A model generated the notes under the pieces. That model ran no database searches and was not told the origin of the DNA. It saw nothing but the letters and a program-made list of their open reading frames with translations. A DNA stretch of 7,627 bases from Psychrilyobacter sp. (lineage in GTDB: Bacteria > Fusobacteriota > Fusobacteriia > Fusobacteriales > Fusobacteriaceae): NCBI GenBank assembly GCA_030621995.1, contig JAUXGP010000074.1:1-7627 (forward strand), in the 5' to 3' direction. The position numbers and the translations under genes are program-made. Of the stretch, positions 1 through 7,035 are shown in pieces; position 1 is the first letter of the stretch; every line of letters starts with the position of its first letter.

Positions 1-1060
1 GCTGGCTGGAGATAATAAAGAAGTTTTTGTTTTTTCTAATTTAAAAATAACCGACAGCCATGAAGCGAAAAAATCAAATGGTAATTTAATAATGGGTTAT
101 TTTTTAAATGACAACAGGGTAGCGGCTATAGAAGAAAAATTAGGAATTCAACTTAATATGGCAGGGATTTCAGAAAAATTAGAAGTTCCGTATAAAATAA
201 ATATAGGTAAGGAAAAAATATATAATAAACTATATATTTCAACTCTTTCAGGAAAAAGTATTATCTTGGAAAATCAAAGGAATGCCGATATATTGATCCT
301 GGGGAAACAAAATGTAAAAAAATATGTCATTATGTTATTTGTTAATTTCATAATCTTAATCTTTGCTATTTATATCTTTATGGAACATATTATAGTGAAG
401 AGATTAAGAAGAATGGATCGGTCGGTAAGGGAAATTATAGAGTGTAAAGATTTGGGGAAACGCCTTAAGATCAGCGGTAAAGATGAAATTGGTAATTTAG
501 GAAAAAACATAAATAATTTATTGGAAGATATTGAGCTTATGAAAGAAAGATTATATAGCCTGGCTGCCTATGATGTGATGACCGGAATTTTAAACAGACA
601 TACAGGATTAGAAAAATTGGAAAAAAACTTTAAAAAAGCTCAAAAGAATAATGAAATTTTTATAATAACTTTTATAGATATAAATGATTTAAAATATGTA
701 AATGACAGATATTCCCATGAAGAGGGAGATAAATTGATTACAAATATTGTGAAAATTATAGAAAAAAAATTGGAATCGAAAGATATTTTTTTGAGATTTG
801 GAGGAGATGAATTTATTTTGGGATTTAATAGATTAACTTTAGCAGGGGTAAATCTATTGTTTAATGAAATTGAAGAAAATATAGAGAAATATAATATAAA
901 ATGCAAAAAAGAATATACATACAGTATCAGTATAGGGACAGTAGAATGTTGTGATAATAAAACTTTAGAGGAATATGTCAACATTGCAGATATCAATATG
1001 TATGAAAATAAAAGGGGTAAAAAAAAGTTTCCTGAAAGAAAATATGTTGAAAAGACTTAA
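1..1060 (+). CDS. Sensor diguanylate cyclase (CHASE4-like, HAMP, GGDEF), 5' end missing
   Basis: This is a membrane-bound enzyme predicted to condense two GTP into cyclic di-GMP in response to an extracytoplasmic signal. The frame is open to the left edge (first whole codon at 2), and the Met at 92 has no ribosome site, so the true start lies upstream. Counting visible residues from the codon at 2, the first ~105 form the end of a periplasmic sensor; the stretch GNLIMGYFLND resembles the CHASE4 family. A transmembrane helix follows at ~108-132, then a HAMP linker at ~133-183. The cyclase domain starts at ~188 (YDVMTGILNRH), with the metal and substrate motif DINDLKYVND and an intact active site RFGGDEF (GGDEF at 267-271, bases 800-814). 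The canonical inhibitory RxxD site just upstream reads ESKD, so product feedback through it is probably lost. No partner gene is visible. Family assignment is firm; the CHASE4 call is tentative. Confidence 0.92.
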   Translation, partial: LAGDNKEVFVFSNLKITDSHEAKKSNGNLIMGYFLNDNRVAAIEEKLGIQLNMAGISEKLEVPYKINIGKEKIYNKLYISTLSGKSIILENQRNADILILGKQNVKKYVIMLFVNFIILIFAIYIFMEHIIVKRLRRMDRSVREIIECKDLGKRLKISGKDEIGNLGKNINNLLEDIELMKERLYSLAAYDVMTGILNRHTGLEKLEKNFKKAQKNNEIFIITFIDINDLKYVNDRYSHEEGDKLITNIVKIIEKKLESKDIFLRFGGDEFILGFNRLTLAGVNLLFNEIEENIEKYNIKCKKEYTYSISIGTVECCDNKTLEEYVNIADINMYENKRGKKKFPERKYVEKT

Positions 1061-1091
1061 AAAAGAGGTATGTATGAAAATACCTCTTTTT
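1059..1091. terminator. Bidirectional intrinsic terminator
   Basis: A perfect 10-bp inverted repeat (AAAAGAGGTA at 1061-1070 and TACCTCTTTT at 1081-1090) surrounds a 10-base loop. It is followed by five T on the plus strand and, read on the minus strand, by six T (bases 1064-1059). It begins right after the cyclase stop codon and lies 13 bases past the pyrB stop, so it can end both convergent transcripts. Confidence 0.9.
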
Positions 1092-1104
1092 CTATGGGAA
1101 TAAA

Positions 1105-2127
1105 TTATTTTTCACAGTAAAAACATACTTTCTTCCCTTTAAAACCTGTCCATTTTCCTCCTAAATCTTCTATCTGTGAGATACATTTAGGATTTTTACA
1201 CCCTCTGCCTATTCCATCATATGCAGGTTTAGTATGATCTTTTATGAGTAAGCTCATGATGGCCTGCCTGACAAAAACACCATTCTCAGCCTGAGAAAAA
1301 TAAACCGCATTAGGTGTAGAGTCTAAATTTGTATGGATCTCTCCTACCCTGGGCAGAGGATGAAGAATTTTTAAATCAGGTTTGGATATTTTTAAGATCT
1401 CTTTATCTATTTGATATTTACCAGCACATTTTCTAAAATCTTTGGGATCATCAAATCTTTCCTCCTGTATCCTGGTCATATACAGGATATCCACATCTTT
1501 CATAATAACTTCATAGTCTTCTAAAACTTCATATTCTAAAGAGAGAGAATCCAAGATATAAGATGGAATCTGCATCTCAGGAGGAGCTATAAAATAAATC
1601 TTGTTTCCACTGAATTTATCCAACGCCTTAGCCAATGAATGAACAGTCCTTCCGTATTTGAGATCTCCTACAAAGGCAATCTCTAAATTATCTAATCTTC
1701 CCTTTTCCTTCTGTATGGTATAGAGATCCAGTAAAGTCTGGGTAGGGTGTTGGTTAGCTCCATCCCCTGCATTTATTACAGGTATATCCAGGATCTCACT
1801 AGCTCTTTTGGCTGTTCCCTCATAGGGGCTTCGAATTGCCATAATATCTGTATAGAGGCCCATCATAGTGAGGGTATCGGAGATGGTTTCTCCTTTTTTC
1901 AGGGAGTTATTTCCTCCTCCATCTAATTCGATTACCTTTCCTCCTAATTTATACATGGCACTGATAAAAGATAGCTTGGTTCGGGTAGACGGCTCAAAGA
2001 ATACAGTGGATAAAATTTTATTTTCTAACTCTTCAGGTTTAGGGTTGTTTTCCAATTCTTTTGCTTTTTCTAATACAGTTAAAATATCTTCTTTAGTTAA
2101 ATTATTTAATGATAGTATTTCTTTCAA
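1105..2127 (-). CDS. pyrB: Aspartate carbamoyltransferase catalytic chain with fused PyrI-like zinc tail
   Basis: It transfers the carbamoyl group of carbamoyl phosphate to aspartate, the committed step of pyrimidine synthesis in the cytoplasm. Seen in the 340 residues: the carbamoyl-phosphate loop STRTK (47-51), the SLKKGET loop (75-81) that reaches the neighbouring active site, HPTQ (127-130), GRTVHSL (159-165), TRIQ with Arg219 and Gln221, and HPLPR (256-260). These match the catalytic chain, about 310 residues in E. coli. The last ~30 residues are extra: Cys310-x4-Cys315, 19 residues, Cys335-x2-Cys338, with CISQ and CFYCEK resembling the zinc domain of E. coli PyrI (CISH, CKYCEK). No nucleotide-binding allosteric domain is present and no separate pyrI lies in the window. 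The start is TTG, supported by AGGAGG five bases upstream; no ATG fits. It is the last gene of the operon, after carB. Confidence 0.97.
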   Translation of the reverse strand: MKEILSLNNLTKEDILTVLEKAKELENNPKPEELENKILSTVFFEPSTRTKLSFISAMYKLGGKVIELDGGGNNSLKKGETISDTLTMMGLYTDIMAIRSPYEGTAKRASEILDIPVINAGDGANQHPTQTLLDLYTIQKEKGRLDNLEIAFVGDLKYGRTVHSLAKALDKFSGNKIYFIAPPEMQIPSYILDSLSLEYEVLEDYEVIMKDVDILYMTRIQEERFDDPKDFRKCAGKYQIDKEILKISKPDLKILHPLPRVGEIHTNLDSTPNAVYFSQAENGVFVRQAIMSLLIKDHTKPAYDGIGRGCKNPKCISQIEDLGGKWTGFKGKKVCFYCEK

Positions 2128-2139
2128 AATTACCTCCTT
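2124..2139 (-). promoter_or_regulatory. pyrB ribosome binding site deciding a TTG start
   Basis: The minus strand reads AAGGAGG, five bases, then TTG, which sets the start of pyrB at 2127. The site lies immediately after the outer arm of the palindromic element in the carB-pyrB gap, so folding of that element could affect ribosome access. Confidence 0.85.
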
Positions 2140-2201
2140 AACCCCCTCTTTTGTTCTCCCCCTTTGATAAAAGGGGAGATGCCAAAATGGCAGTAGGGGT
2201 T
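2140..2201. repeat. Palindromic element in the carB-pyrB gap (dispersed-repeat-like)
   Basis: The gap is almost filled by a nested palindrome. An outer pair AACCCC (2140-2145) and GGGGTT (2196-2201) encloses two hairpins. One is TCTCCCC-c-TTT against AAA-a-GGGGAGA (2155-2165 with 2169-2179, one mismatch, loop GAT); the other is TGCCA-AAA-TGGCA (2180-2192). The G/C-rich stems differ from the surrounding AT-rich DNA. The form resembles the short intergenic palindromic repeats found in many copies in some bacterial genomes, but a single window cannot show copy number. No T run follows on the minus strand, so it is not an ordinary terminator; it may instead stabilise or be processed in the transcript. 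Confidence 0.6.
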
Positions 2202-5200
2202 CTATATCTTGCTGATATCAAAGATATCTAAATCCCTGGTATTTACATCTTTTTCCATAATGTTTAATACTGCATTCAGTGTATCCAGTGAAGTCAATAC
2301 TTCTACACCATATTCAATAGCTGTTCTTCTTATCTTAAATCCGTCTCTTTGGGCATCATTTGCCTTTGTAGGAGTATTGATAAGCAGATCTATTTGTTGG
2401 GTTTTTAATTTATCGATTATATTAGGAGATGCTTCATTGATCTTATTTATCGTTTCACATGGAACTCCATTATTATTCAGATATTCAGCAGTTCCACCAG
2501 TTCCAATCATTGTACATCCTTGACCGATAAGCCTCTTAGCTAAACTTAAGAATTCATCTTTGTCGCTTCCCTTTATAGTAGCTAAAACTCTCTTGTTTTT
2601 AATCTCATGTATCCTGTATCCTCCTACAAGTCCCTTGTAGATAGCCTCGTCCATATTGTTTCCTATTCCTAAGACTTCTCCTGTGGATTTCATCTCAGGT
2701 CCCAATGATACCTCTACTCCGCCAAGTTTTTCTGTAGAGAATACCGGAACCTTTACCGCTACTACATCTGGTTTCTTGTATATTCCTACACCATATGCCA
2801 GATCAGCCAATTTTTGTCCCAGCATGACTTTTGTTGCCAGTTCGATCATTGGAACTCCAGCCACCTTGGAGATATAAGGCACTGTTCTAGATGATCTGGG
2901 GTTTACTTCTATGATATACAGCTCATTTTCATAGGCGATAAATTGTATATTCATCATCCCTATTATATTCAATTCCTTAGCTAATTTTTTGGTGATTTTT
3001 AGGATCTCTTCCTCCGTTCCTTCATATAAATTTTGCTGAGGATAAACTGTAATCGAATCACCTGAATGGATCCCTGCTCTCTCGAGATGTTCCATGATTC
3101 CAGGAATAAGCACGTCTTCACCGTCACAGATTGCATCTACCTCAATCTCCACACCATTTAAGTATTTATCTACCAATACTGGATTTTTAGGATCTCTAAT
3201 GAAAGAAGCTTCTAAATAACCCTTTAAGTTTTCTTCTAAGTAGCAGATCTCCATCCCTTGTCCACCTAATACATATGAAGGTCTCACTAAGACCGGATAT
3301 TTTACTTTTTCAGCTTCTGCTACCCCATCTTCAGTATTCCAAACAGCTCTTCCCTTGGGTCTTTTTATATCTAATTTTTCTAAAATAGCTTCAAATCTCT
3401 CTCTATCTTCAGCAGCATCTATCATATCAGCAGAAGTCCCGATGATATTTATTCCTAAATCTGCTAAATCATTAGCTAATTTTATAGCAGTCTGCCCGCC
3501 AAATTGCAGAATAACTCCCTCTGGGTTCTCTTTTTCAATGATATTCATTACGTCTTCCAATACTAACGGTTCAAAGTATAATTTATCAGCAGTTGAGAAG
3601 TCTGTAGAAACAGTCTCAGGATTGTTGTTTATAATGATAGTCTCTATATCTAAATTTTGCAGTGCTTTTACTGTATGTACTGTACAATAGTCAAATTCAA
3701 TTCCCTGCCCGATTCTGATAGGTCCGGATCCAATTACTATAACTTTTCTTCTGTCCGATATTTCCACCTCATCATATAGGTCATAAGTTGAGTAGTAATA
3801 AGATGAGGAAGCTTCAAATTCTCCTGCACAGGTGTCTACCATCTTATATACAGGTATAATATTTAATTCTTTTCTTTTAGCTACAATATCATCTTCGTTT
3901 AGTCCCATAAATTCTGCCATGGCTCTGTCTGAAAACCCTTTTTTCTTCCAATTTCTAAGGTTTTTAGGAGTAAGATCAGATAATTTAGTCTTCTTTAAAA
4001 TTTCCTCCTGTCTTACTATCCATTGAAGTTTTTCCATGAAGAATGGATCCATTCCAGTTATTTTCTGTAACATAGTCTTAGTATACCCACGTCTCAGCAT
4101 CTCAGCCAGATCAAATATTCTTTCATCATCCGGACTGACTACTCTCTTTTTCAGCTCCTCCATAGATCTTATCTTAGAGGCTTTATGCTCTAAGCTGTAT
4201 TGCCCGATTTCCAATGATCTTACACCTTTTAGAAATGCAGCTTCAAAATTGTTTCCAATAGCCATGATCTCTCCAGTAGCCATCATTTTTGTACCTAATT
4301 TTCTGTCGGCTTTATCGAATTTATCAAATGGCCACTTTGGAATCTTTACTACTATATAGTCAAGTGCCGGTTCAAAACAAGCATATGTTTTTCCTGTAAC
4401 CTCATTTTTAACTTCATCGAGAGTATACCCCAATGATAATTTTGCTGCCACCCTTGCAATTGGATAACCAGTCGCTTTAGAAGCTAGTGCTGATGACCTG
4501 GACACTCTGGGGTTGATCTCTATAATTGCATATTCAAATGAATCAGGGTTGAGAGCGAACTGTACATTACACCCTCCTACAATCCCAATCTCATCTATGA
4601 TATTGAGAGCAGATGTTCTCAGCATTTGATATTCTTTATCAGATAACGTCTGAGATGGAGCTACTACGATACTGTCTCCTGTATGGATTCCAACTGGATC
4701 GATGTTTTCCATATTACAGACTGTAATTCTATTACCATTGATATCTCTCATTACCTCATACTCTACTTCTTTCCATCCAAGGATAGATTTTTCAACTAAT
4801 ACCTGCCCTACTCTGGAAAGCACCAATCCCTTTAACAGGATATCTTCCAGCTCTTGAGGGTTGTCTGCCATTCCTCCGCCGGTACCACCCAGTGTATATG
4901 CAGGTCTTACAATCAATGGATACCCTATTTTTGCAGCAAATTCCAACCCGTCTTCCAGGTTCTCAACTATCATACTCTCTATAGTGGGCTCCCCTATCTT
5001 ATTCATAGCATCTCTAAATAAGTCTCTGTCCTCTCCTCTTTTGATAGAATCGATACTTGTACCCAATACTTTGATATTGTGTTCAGTCAATATCCCACTG
5101 TCGTCTAATTCCACTGCCATATTAAGTGCAGTTTGTCCACCCATTCCTACCAAGATTGAATCAGGTTTTTCCTTCACTATTACCTTAGTTACAAATTCCA

Positions 5201-5408
5201 ATGTAATAGGTTCGATATATATTCTATCGGCTACACTTTTATCTGTCATGATGGTGGCAGGATTTGAATTTATTAATACAACTTCTACTCCCTCTTCCTT
5301 CAATGCCTCACAAGCTTGAGTTCCAGAATAATCAAATTCAGCAGCCTGTCCTATTACAATTGGTCCCGATCCTATTACAAGAGTTTTCTTTATATTTTTA
5401 TCTAACAT
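2202..5408 (-). CDS. carB: Carbamoyl-phosphate synthase large subunit
   Basis: It makes carbamoyl phosphate from bicarbonate, two ATP and ammonia channelled from CarA. At 1068 residues it is the usual full length (about 1073 in E. coli). The two homologous halves are clear: residues ~1-400 form the carboxyphosphate ATP-grasp unit, opening with [20 protein letters not shown]; ~400-550 the oligomerisation region; ~550-935 the carbamoyl-phosphate ATP-grasp unit, opening with [16 protein letters not shown]; and ~936-1068 the MGS-type allosteric domain with [14 protein letters not shown] and [18 protein letters not shown]. That last set of conserved Thr, Lys and Asn positions corresponds to the region binding UMP in bacterial enzymes, so feedback inhibition by UMP is plausible (inference). 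The ATG start has GTGAGG about nine bases upstream. It lies between carA and pyrB, so the product probably feeds pyrimidine synthesis, possibly arginine too. Confidence 0.98.
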   Translation of the reverse strand: MLDKNIKKTLVIGSGPIVIGQAAEFDYSGTQACEALKEEGVEVVLINSNPATIMTDKSVADRIYIEPITLEFVTKVIVKEKPDSILVGMGGQTALNMAVELDDSGILTEHNIKVLGTSIDSIKRGEDRDLFRDAMNKIGEPTIESMIVENLEDGLEFAAKIGYPLIVRPAYTLGGTGGGMADNPQELEDILLKGLVLSRVGQVLVEKSILGWKEVEYEVMRDINGNRITVCNMENIDPVGIHTGDSIVVAPSQTLSDKEYQMLRTSALNIIDEIGIVGGCNVQFALNPDSFEYAIIEINPRVSRSSALASKATGYPIARVAAKLSLGYTLDEVKNEVTGKTYACFEPALDYIVVKIPKWPFDKFDKADRKLGTKMMATGEIMAIGNNFEAAFLKGVRSLEIGQYSLEHKASKIRSMEELKKRVVSPDDERIFDLAEMLRRGYTKTMLQKITGMDPFFMEKLQWIVRQEEILKKTKLSDLTPKNLRNWKKKGFSDRAMAEFMGLNEDDIVAKRKELNIIPVYKMVDTCAGEFEASSSYYYSTYDLYDEVEISDRRKVIVIGSGPIRIGQGIEFDYCTVHTVKALQNLDIETIIINNNPETVSTDFSTADKLYFEPLVLEDVMNIIEKENPEGVILQFGGQTAIKLANDLADLGINIIGTSADMIDAAEDRERFEAILEKLDIKRPKGRAVWNTEDGVAEAEKVKYPVLVRPSYVLGGQGMEICYLEENLKGYLEASFIRDPKNPVLVDKYLNGVEIEVDAICDGEDVLIPGIMEHLERAGIHSGDSITVYPQQNLYEGTEEEILKITKKLAKELNIIGMMNIQFIAYENELYIIEVNPRSSRTVPYISKVAGVPMIELATKVMLGQKLADLAYGVGIYKKPDVVAVKVPVFSTEKLGGVEVSLGPEMKSTGEVLGIGNNMDEAIYKGLVGGYRIHEIKNKRVLATIKGSDKDEFLSLAKRLIGQGCTMIGTGGTAEYLNNNGVPCETINKINEASPNIIDKLKTQQIDLLINTPTKANDAQRDGFKIRRTAIEYGVEVLTSLDTLNAVLNIMEKDVNTRDLDIFDISKI

Positions 5409-5592
5409 ATTAAATTACCTCACTTTAAAAAAATTTACCAAAGAGATGACACTTCTTTTTTATGGTTTCTCTTGGTTAAAGAAACCAACGTAGAATATTA
5501 AGCCATAGTTTTCCTTTTGACATCGTAAATTTCTTATAACTAGAAGAAATTTTCATACTCGTCAACCGGGAAAACGCCAAAGAGGAAAGAGT
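5409..5592 (-). repeat. carA-carB spacer with two hairpins; possible dispersed repeat
   Basis: This 184-base spacer is unusually long for two subunit genes normally spaced tightly. It holds two perfect inverted repeats: TGGTTTCT / AGAAACCA (5463-5470 with 5480-5487, loop 9) and AAATTTCTT / AAGAAATTT (5527-5535 with 5544-5552, loop 8). An overlapping alternative stem, TTGGTT / AACCAA (5472-5477 with 5483-5488), would compete with the first. The minus strand also has CTCTTTGG near both ends (about 5575-5583 and 5436-5443), like boundaries of a repeat unit. No terminator with a U run and no credible promoter is seen. A 26-codon ATG frame (5556-5476) lacks a ribosome site. Calling it a dispersed element is inference. 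Confidence 0.4.
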
Positions 5593-6654
5593 TTATCCCA
5601 ACATTTTGATGAAATCATCAAATACATACTGAGAATCTTCTGGTCCTGGTGCTGCTTCTGGGTGGTATTGTACCGATGCTATCTTATTCTTATAGTCTTT
5701 CATACCCTCTACCGAGTTATCGTTTAAGTTTATTTGAGTTATTTCTACACCTTCCGGCATTGTGTCTACCACATACCCATGATTTTGAGATGTGATAAAT
5801 ATCTTATTTTTTTCCAAATCTTTTACCGGGTGGTTAGCCCCCCTGTGACCAAACTTTAATTTATTAGTCGTTCCGCCTAATGCCCAGGCTAGCAGTTGAT
5901 GCCCTAGACATATCCCGATGATAGGAGTTTTTCCCACCATCTTTTTGATCTCCTCTATTACACCTGTTAAATCGGCGGGATCTCCAGGCCCATTGGATAA
6001 GAATACGCCATCTAGATCATATGATAAGATCTCCTCAGCAGTTGTATTCCATGGGAAGATAGTTAGATCACAATTTCTCTTATGAAATGATCGGATGATA
6101 TTTTGCTTTATTCCAAAATCAATCATTCCGATTTTTTTATTTACTTTTTCTGCACCACAGGGAGCTTCATAGATCTCTTTTGTACTTACGATACTAACCG
6201 CATCTACATTTGAAAAATTATTCATTGTATTTTTAATTTCTTTTTGTGTAAGCTCATCTATAGTGATGATAGCTTTCATAGATCCGTTATCCCTGATGAT
6301 CTTAGTTAAATGTCTTGTATCAATCCCTTTAAACCCCATTACCTTATGCTGTCTTAAATAACCATCCAGGGTCATCTCACATCTAAAGTTATTTGGTAGT
6401 TTAGCAGGTTCTTTTATTACAAATCCTCTTACCTTTGCACCATTACTTTCTAAGTCATCTAGGTTAAGACCGTAGTTTCCTATCATTGGGTAAGTCATTA
6501 CAACTATTTGTCCATAATAAGATGGATCAGTGAGAATCTCTTGATAACCTGTCATAGATGTATTAAACACCAACTCTCCTACAGCTTCCTCTGTATATCC
6601 AAAAGCTTTTCCCTCAAATACCATTCCATTTTCTAATATCAGTTTTGCCTTCAT
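5593..6654 (-). CDS. carA: Carbamoyl-phosphate synthase small subunit (glutaminase)
   Basis: It hydrolyses glutamine and passes ammonia through the CarAB tunnel to CarB. The 353 residues are near the usual length (about 380 in E. coli, about 360 in many Gram-positives). The N-terminal CarA-specific domain (~1-150) shows NTSMTGYQEILTDPSY and the GIDTRHLTK stretch; the C-terminal class I glutamine amidotransferase domain (~170-350) shows FLSNGPGDP, the nucleophile elbow GICLGHQ with Cys249, SQNHGY, and QYHPEA supplying His331 and Glu333. The catalytic triad is therefore complete. The ATG is fixed by AGGAGG four bases upstream. It is the first enzyme gene of the operon and lies just after an intrinsic terminator and a leader ORF, so its expression should depend on readthrough of that attenuator. 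Confidence 0.98.
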   Translation of the reverse strand: MKAKLILENGMVFEGKAFGYTEEAVGELVFNTSMTGYQEILTDPSYYGQIVVMTYPMIGNYGLNLDDLESNGAKVRGFVIKEPAKLPNNFRCEMTLDGYLRQHKVMGFKGIDTRHLTKIIRDNGSMKAIITIDELTQKEIKNTMNNFSNVDAVSIVSTKEIYEAPCGAEKVNKKIGMIDFGIKQNIIRSFHKRNCDLTIFPWNTTAEEILSYDLDGVFLSNGPGDPADLTGVIEEIKKMVGKTPIIGICLGHQLLAWALGGTTNKLKFGHRGANHPVKDLEKNKIFITSQNHGYVVDTMPEGVEITQINLNDNSVEGMKDYKNKIASVQYHPEAAPGPEDSQYVFDDFIKMLG

Positions 6655-6685
6655 AACGCCTCCTGGGTTCTCATAAGTTTATGCT

Positions 6686-6730
6686 AAAAAAAAAAGAATA
6701 ATAACTAAAATAGATTAGTCATTATTCTTT
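6686..6730 (-). terminator. Attenuator: intrinsic terminator before carA
   Basis: On the minus strand the 5' arm AAAGAATAATGACTAA (6730-6715) and the 3' arm TTAGTTATTATTCTTT (6708-6693) form a 16-bp stem with one G-U pair and a six-base loop. Ten T end the structure (6695-6686, the first three shared with the stem base). It lies between the operon promoter and carA, 31 bases before the carA start, so it must be bypassed for the operon to be expressed. The last three bases of the 5' arm are the stop codon of the leader ORF, so a ribosome reaching that stop would cover the arm and prevent folding. Confidence 0.92.
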
Positions 6731-6873
6731 AGAATAAAATTATTATTAAAATTTAAAAACAAAGATACCGCTCCATATGTTATATAGGGAACATCTTTCA
6801 AAAATAAAAATTTGTTAAATTGAAATACATTATTAAAGTTGACTGGTACTACTAACGATCTTTTGTTTTTCAA
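6715..6873 (-). CDS. Predicted 52-residue leader peptide of the car-pyr operon
   Basis: A short frame starts at TTG with AGGAGG eight bases upstream, within about 25 bases of the predicted transcription start. It encodes 52 residues: MKNKRSLVVPVN first, then stretches rich in Phe and Asn such as FNNVFQFNKFLFLK and FLNFNNNF, ending LKNND. There are eight Phe (all UUU) and 11 Asn, but only one Arg. The RNA is thus U-rich, including UUUUUAUUUUUG around 6799-6810. The TAA stop (6717-6715) coincides with the end of the attenuator's 5' arm. This parallels E. coli pyrL (44 codons, Phe-rich) and the rph-pyrE junction, where UTP-dependent polymerase pausing sets how closely the ribosome follows. The single Arg argues against arginine control. 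The peptide itself probably has no function beyond being translated (inference). No homologue could be checked. Confidence 0.72.
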   Translation of the reverse strand: MKNKRSLVVPVNFNNVFQFNKFLFLKDVPYITYGAVSLFLNFNNNFILKNND

Positions 6874-6888
6874 ATTTAACACCTCCTA
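6871..6888 (-). promoter_or_regulatory. Leader ORF ribosome binding site with TTG start
   Basis: The minus strand reads TAGGAGGT (6888-6881), then seven bases and TTG (eight bases counted from AGGAGG). A site this strong, so close to the predicted transcript start and facing an otherwise unannotated frame, is the main evidence that the leader is translated. Confidence 0.8.
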
Positions 6889-6903
6889 AAAATTTCTTAT
6901 ATC

Positions 6904-6932
6904 AGAATATCAAAAATAACTAGATATGTCAA
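6904..6932 (-). promoter_or_regulatory. Sigma-70-type promoter of the car-pyr operon
   Basis: On the minus strand, TTGACA (6932-6927) and TATTCT (6909-6904) are separated by exactly 17 bases. Transcription would start near 6897, about 10 bases before the leader ribosome site. This is the only strong promoter seen ahead of the leader, carA, carB and pyrB, supporting one transcription unit. Confidence 0.83.
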
Positions 6933-6939
6933 TATTTTT

Positions 6940-6978
6940 TTGAATTTTGTCCAAGATTGGTGTAACATTAGATATAAT
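6940..6978 (+). promoter_or_regulatory. Probable promoter of the bactofilin-like gene
   Basis: A consensus TATAAT lies at 6973-6978, about 60 bases before the start codon, but its -35 partner is poor (nearest TTGTCC, spacing 20). An alternative pair is TTGAAT (6940-6945) and TAACAT (6963-6968) with 17 bases between. Either would sit back to back with the operon promoter, only a few bases from its -35 box. Confidence 0.45.
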
Positions 6979-6997
6979 AAATTAAATCTGTAAAAAA

Positions 6998-7021
6998 CTC
7001 TAACATAAATAAAAATTAGAG
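6998..7021 (+). other. Small inverted repeat in the 5' untranslated region
   Basis: CTCTAA (6998-7003) and TTAGAG (7016-7021) can pair with a 12-base loop, ending two bases before the purine-rich ribosome site of the following gene. The stem is short and AT-rich, so any role in translation is speculative. Confidence 0.3.
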
Positions 7022-7035
7022 AAGGGGAGGCAAAT

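Noticed and set aside
92..94. ATG as the start of the diguanylate cyclase
   Set aside because: The frame stays open to the window edge with CHASE4-like sequence before it, and no Shine-Dalgarno sequence precedes this ATG.
640..996. 118-codon minus-strand frame within the cyclase gene
   Set aside because: It lies opposite the conserved GGDEF domain and is explained entirely by it.
2140..2201. Intrinsic terminator between carB and pyrB
   Set aside because: The stems are not followed by a U run on the transcribed minus strand, and pyrB has no evident promoter of its own in the 74-base gap.
4861..5319. 152-codon plus-strand open frame opposite carB
   Set aside because: It is the antisense of a highly conserved part of carB, has no ribosome site or recognisable family, and its Ser/Pro/Ile-rich composition is that of a reverse-complement shadow. 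The same holds for the other plus-strand frames within 1868-4359.
5476..5556. 26-codon ATG frame in the carA-carB spacer
   Set aside because: No ribosome site, and it runs through both hairpins of the suspected repeat; probably chance.
6715..6873. Arginine-responsive attenuation of carAB
   Set aside because: The leader peptide has one Arg codon in 52 and none near the terminator, so ribosome stalling on scarce arginyl-tRNA is not supported.
6655..6900. PyrR-binding element or riboswitch in the carA leader
   Set aside because: I saw no PyrR-type antitermination loop or known riboswitch core; the leader is accounted for by the ORF and a simple terminator. A covariance-model search would settle it.
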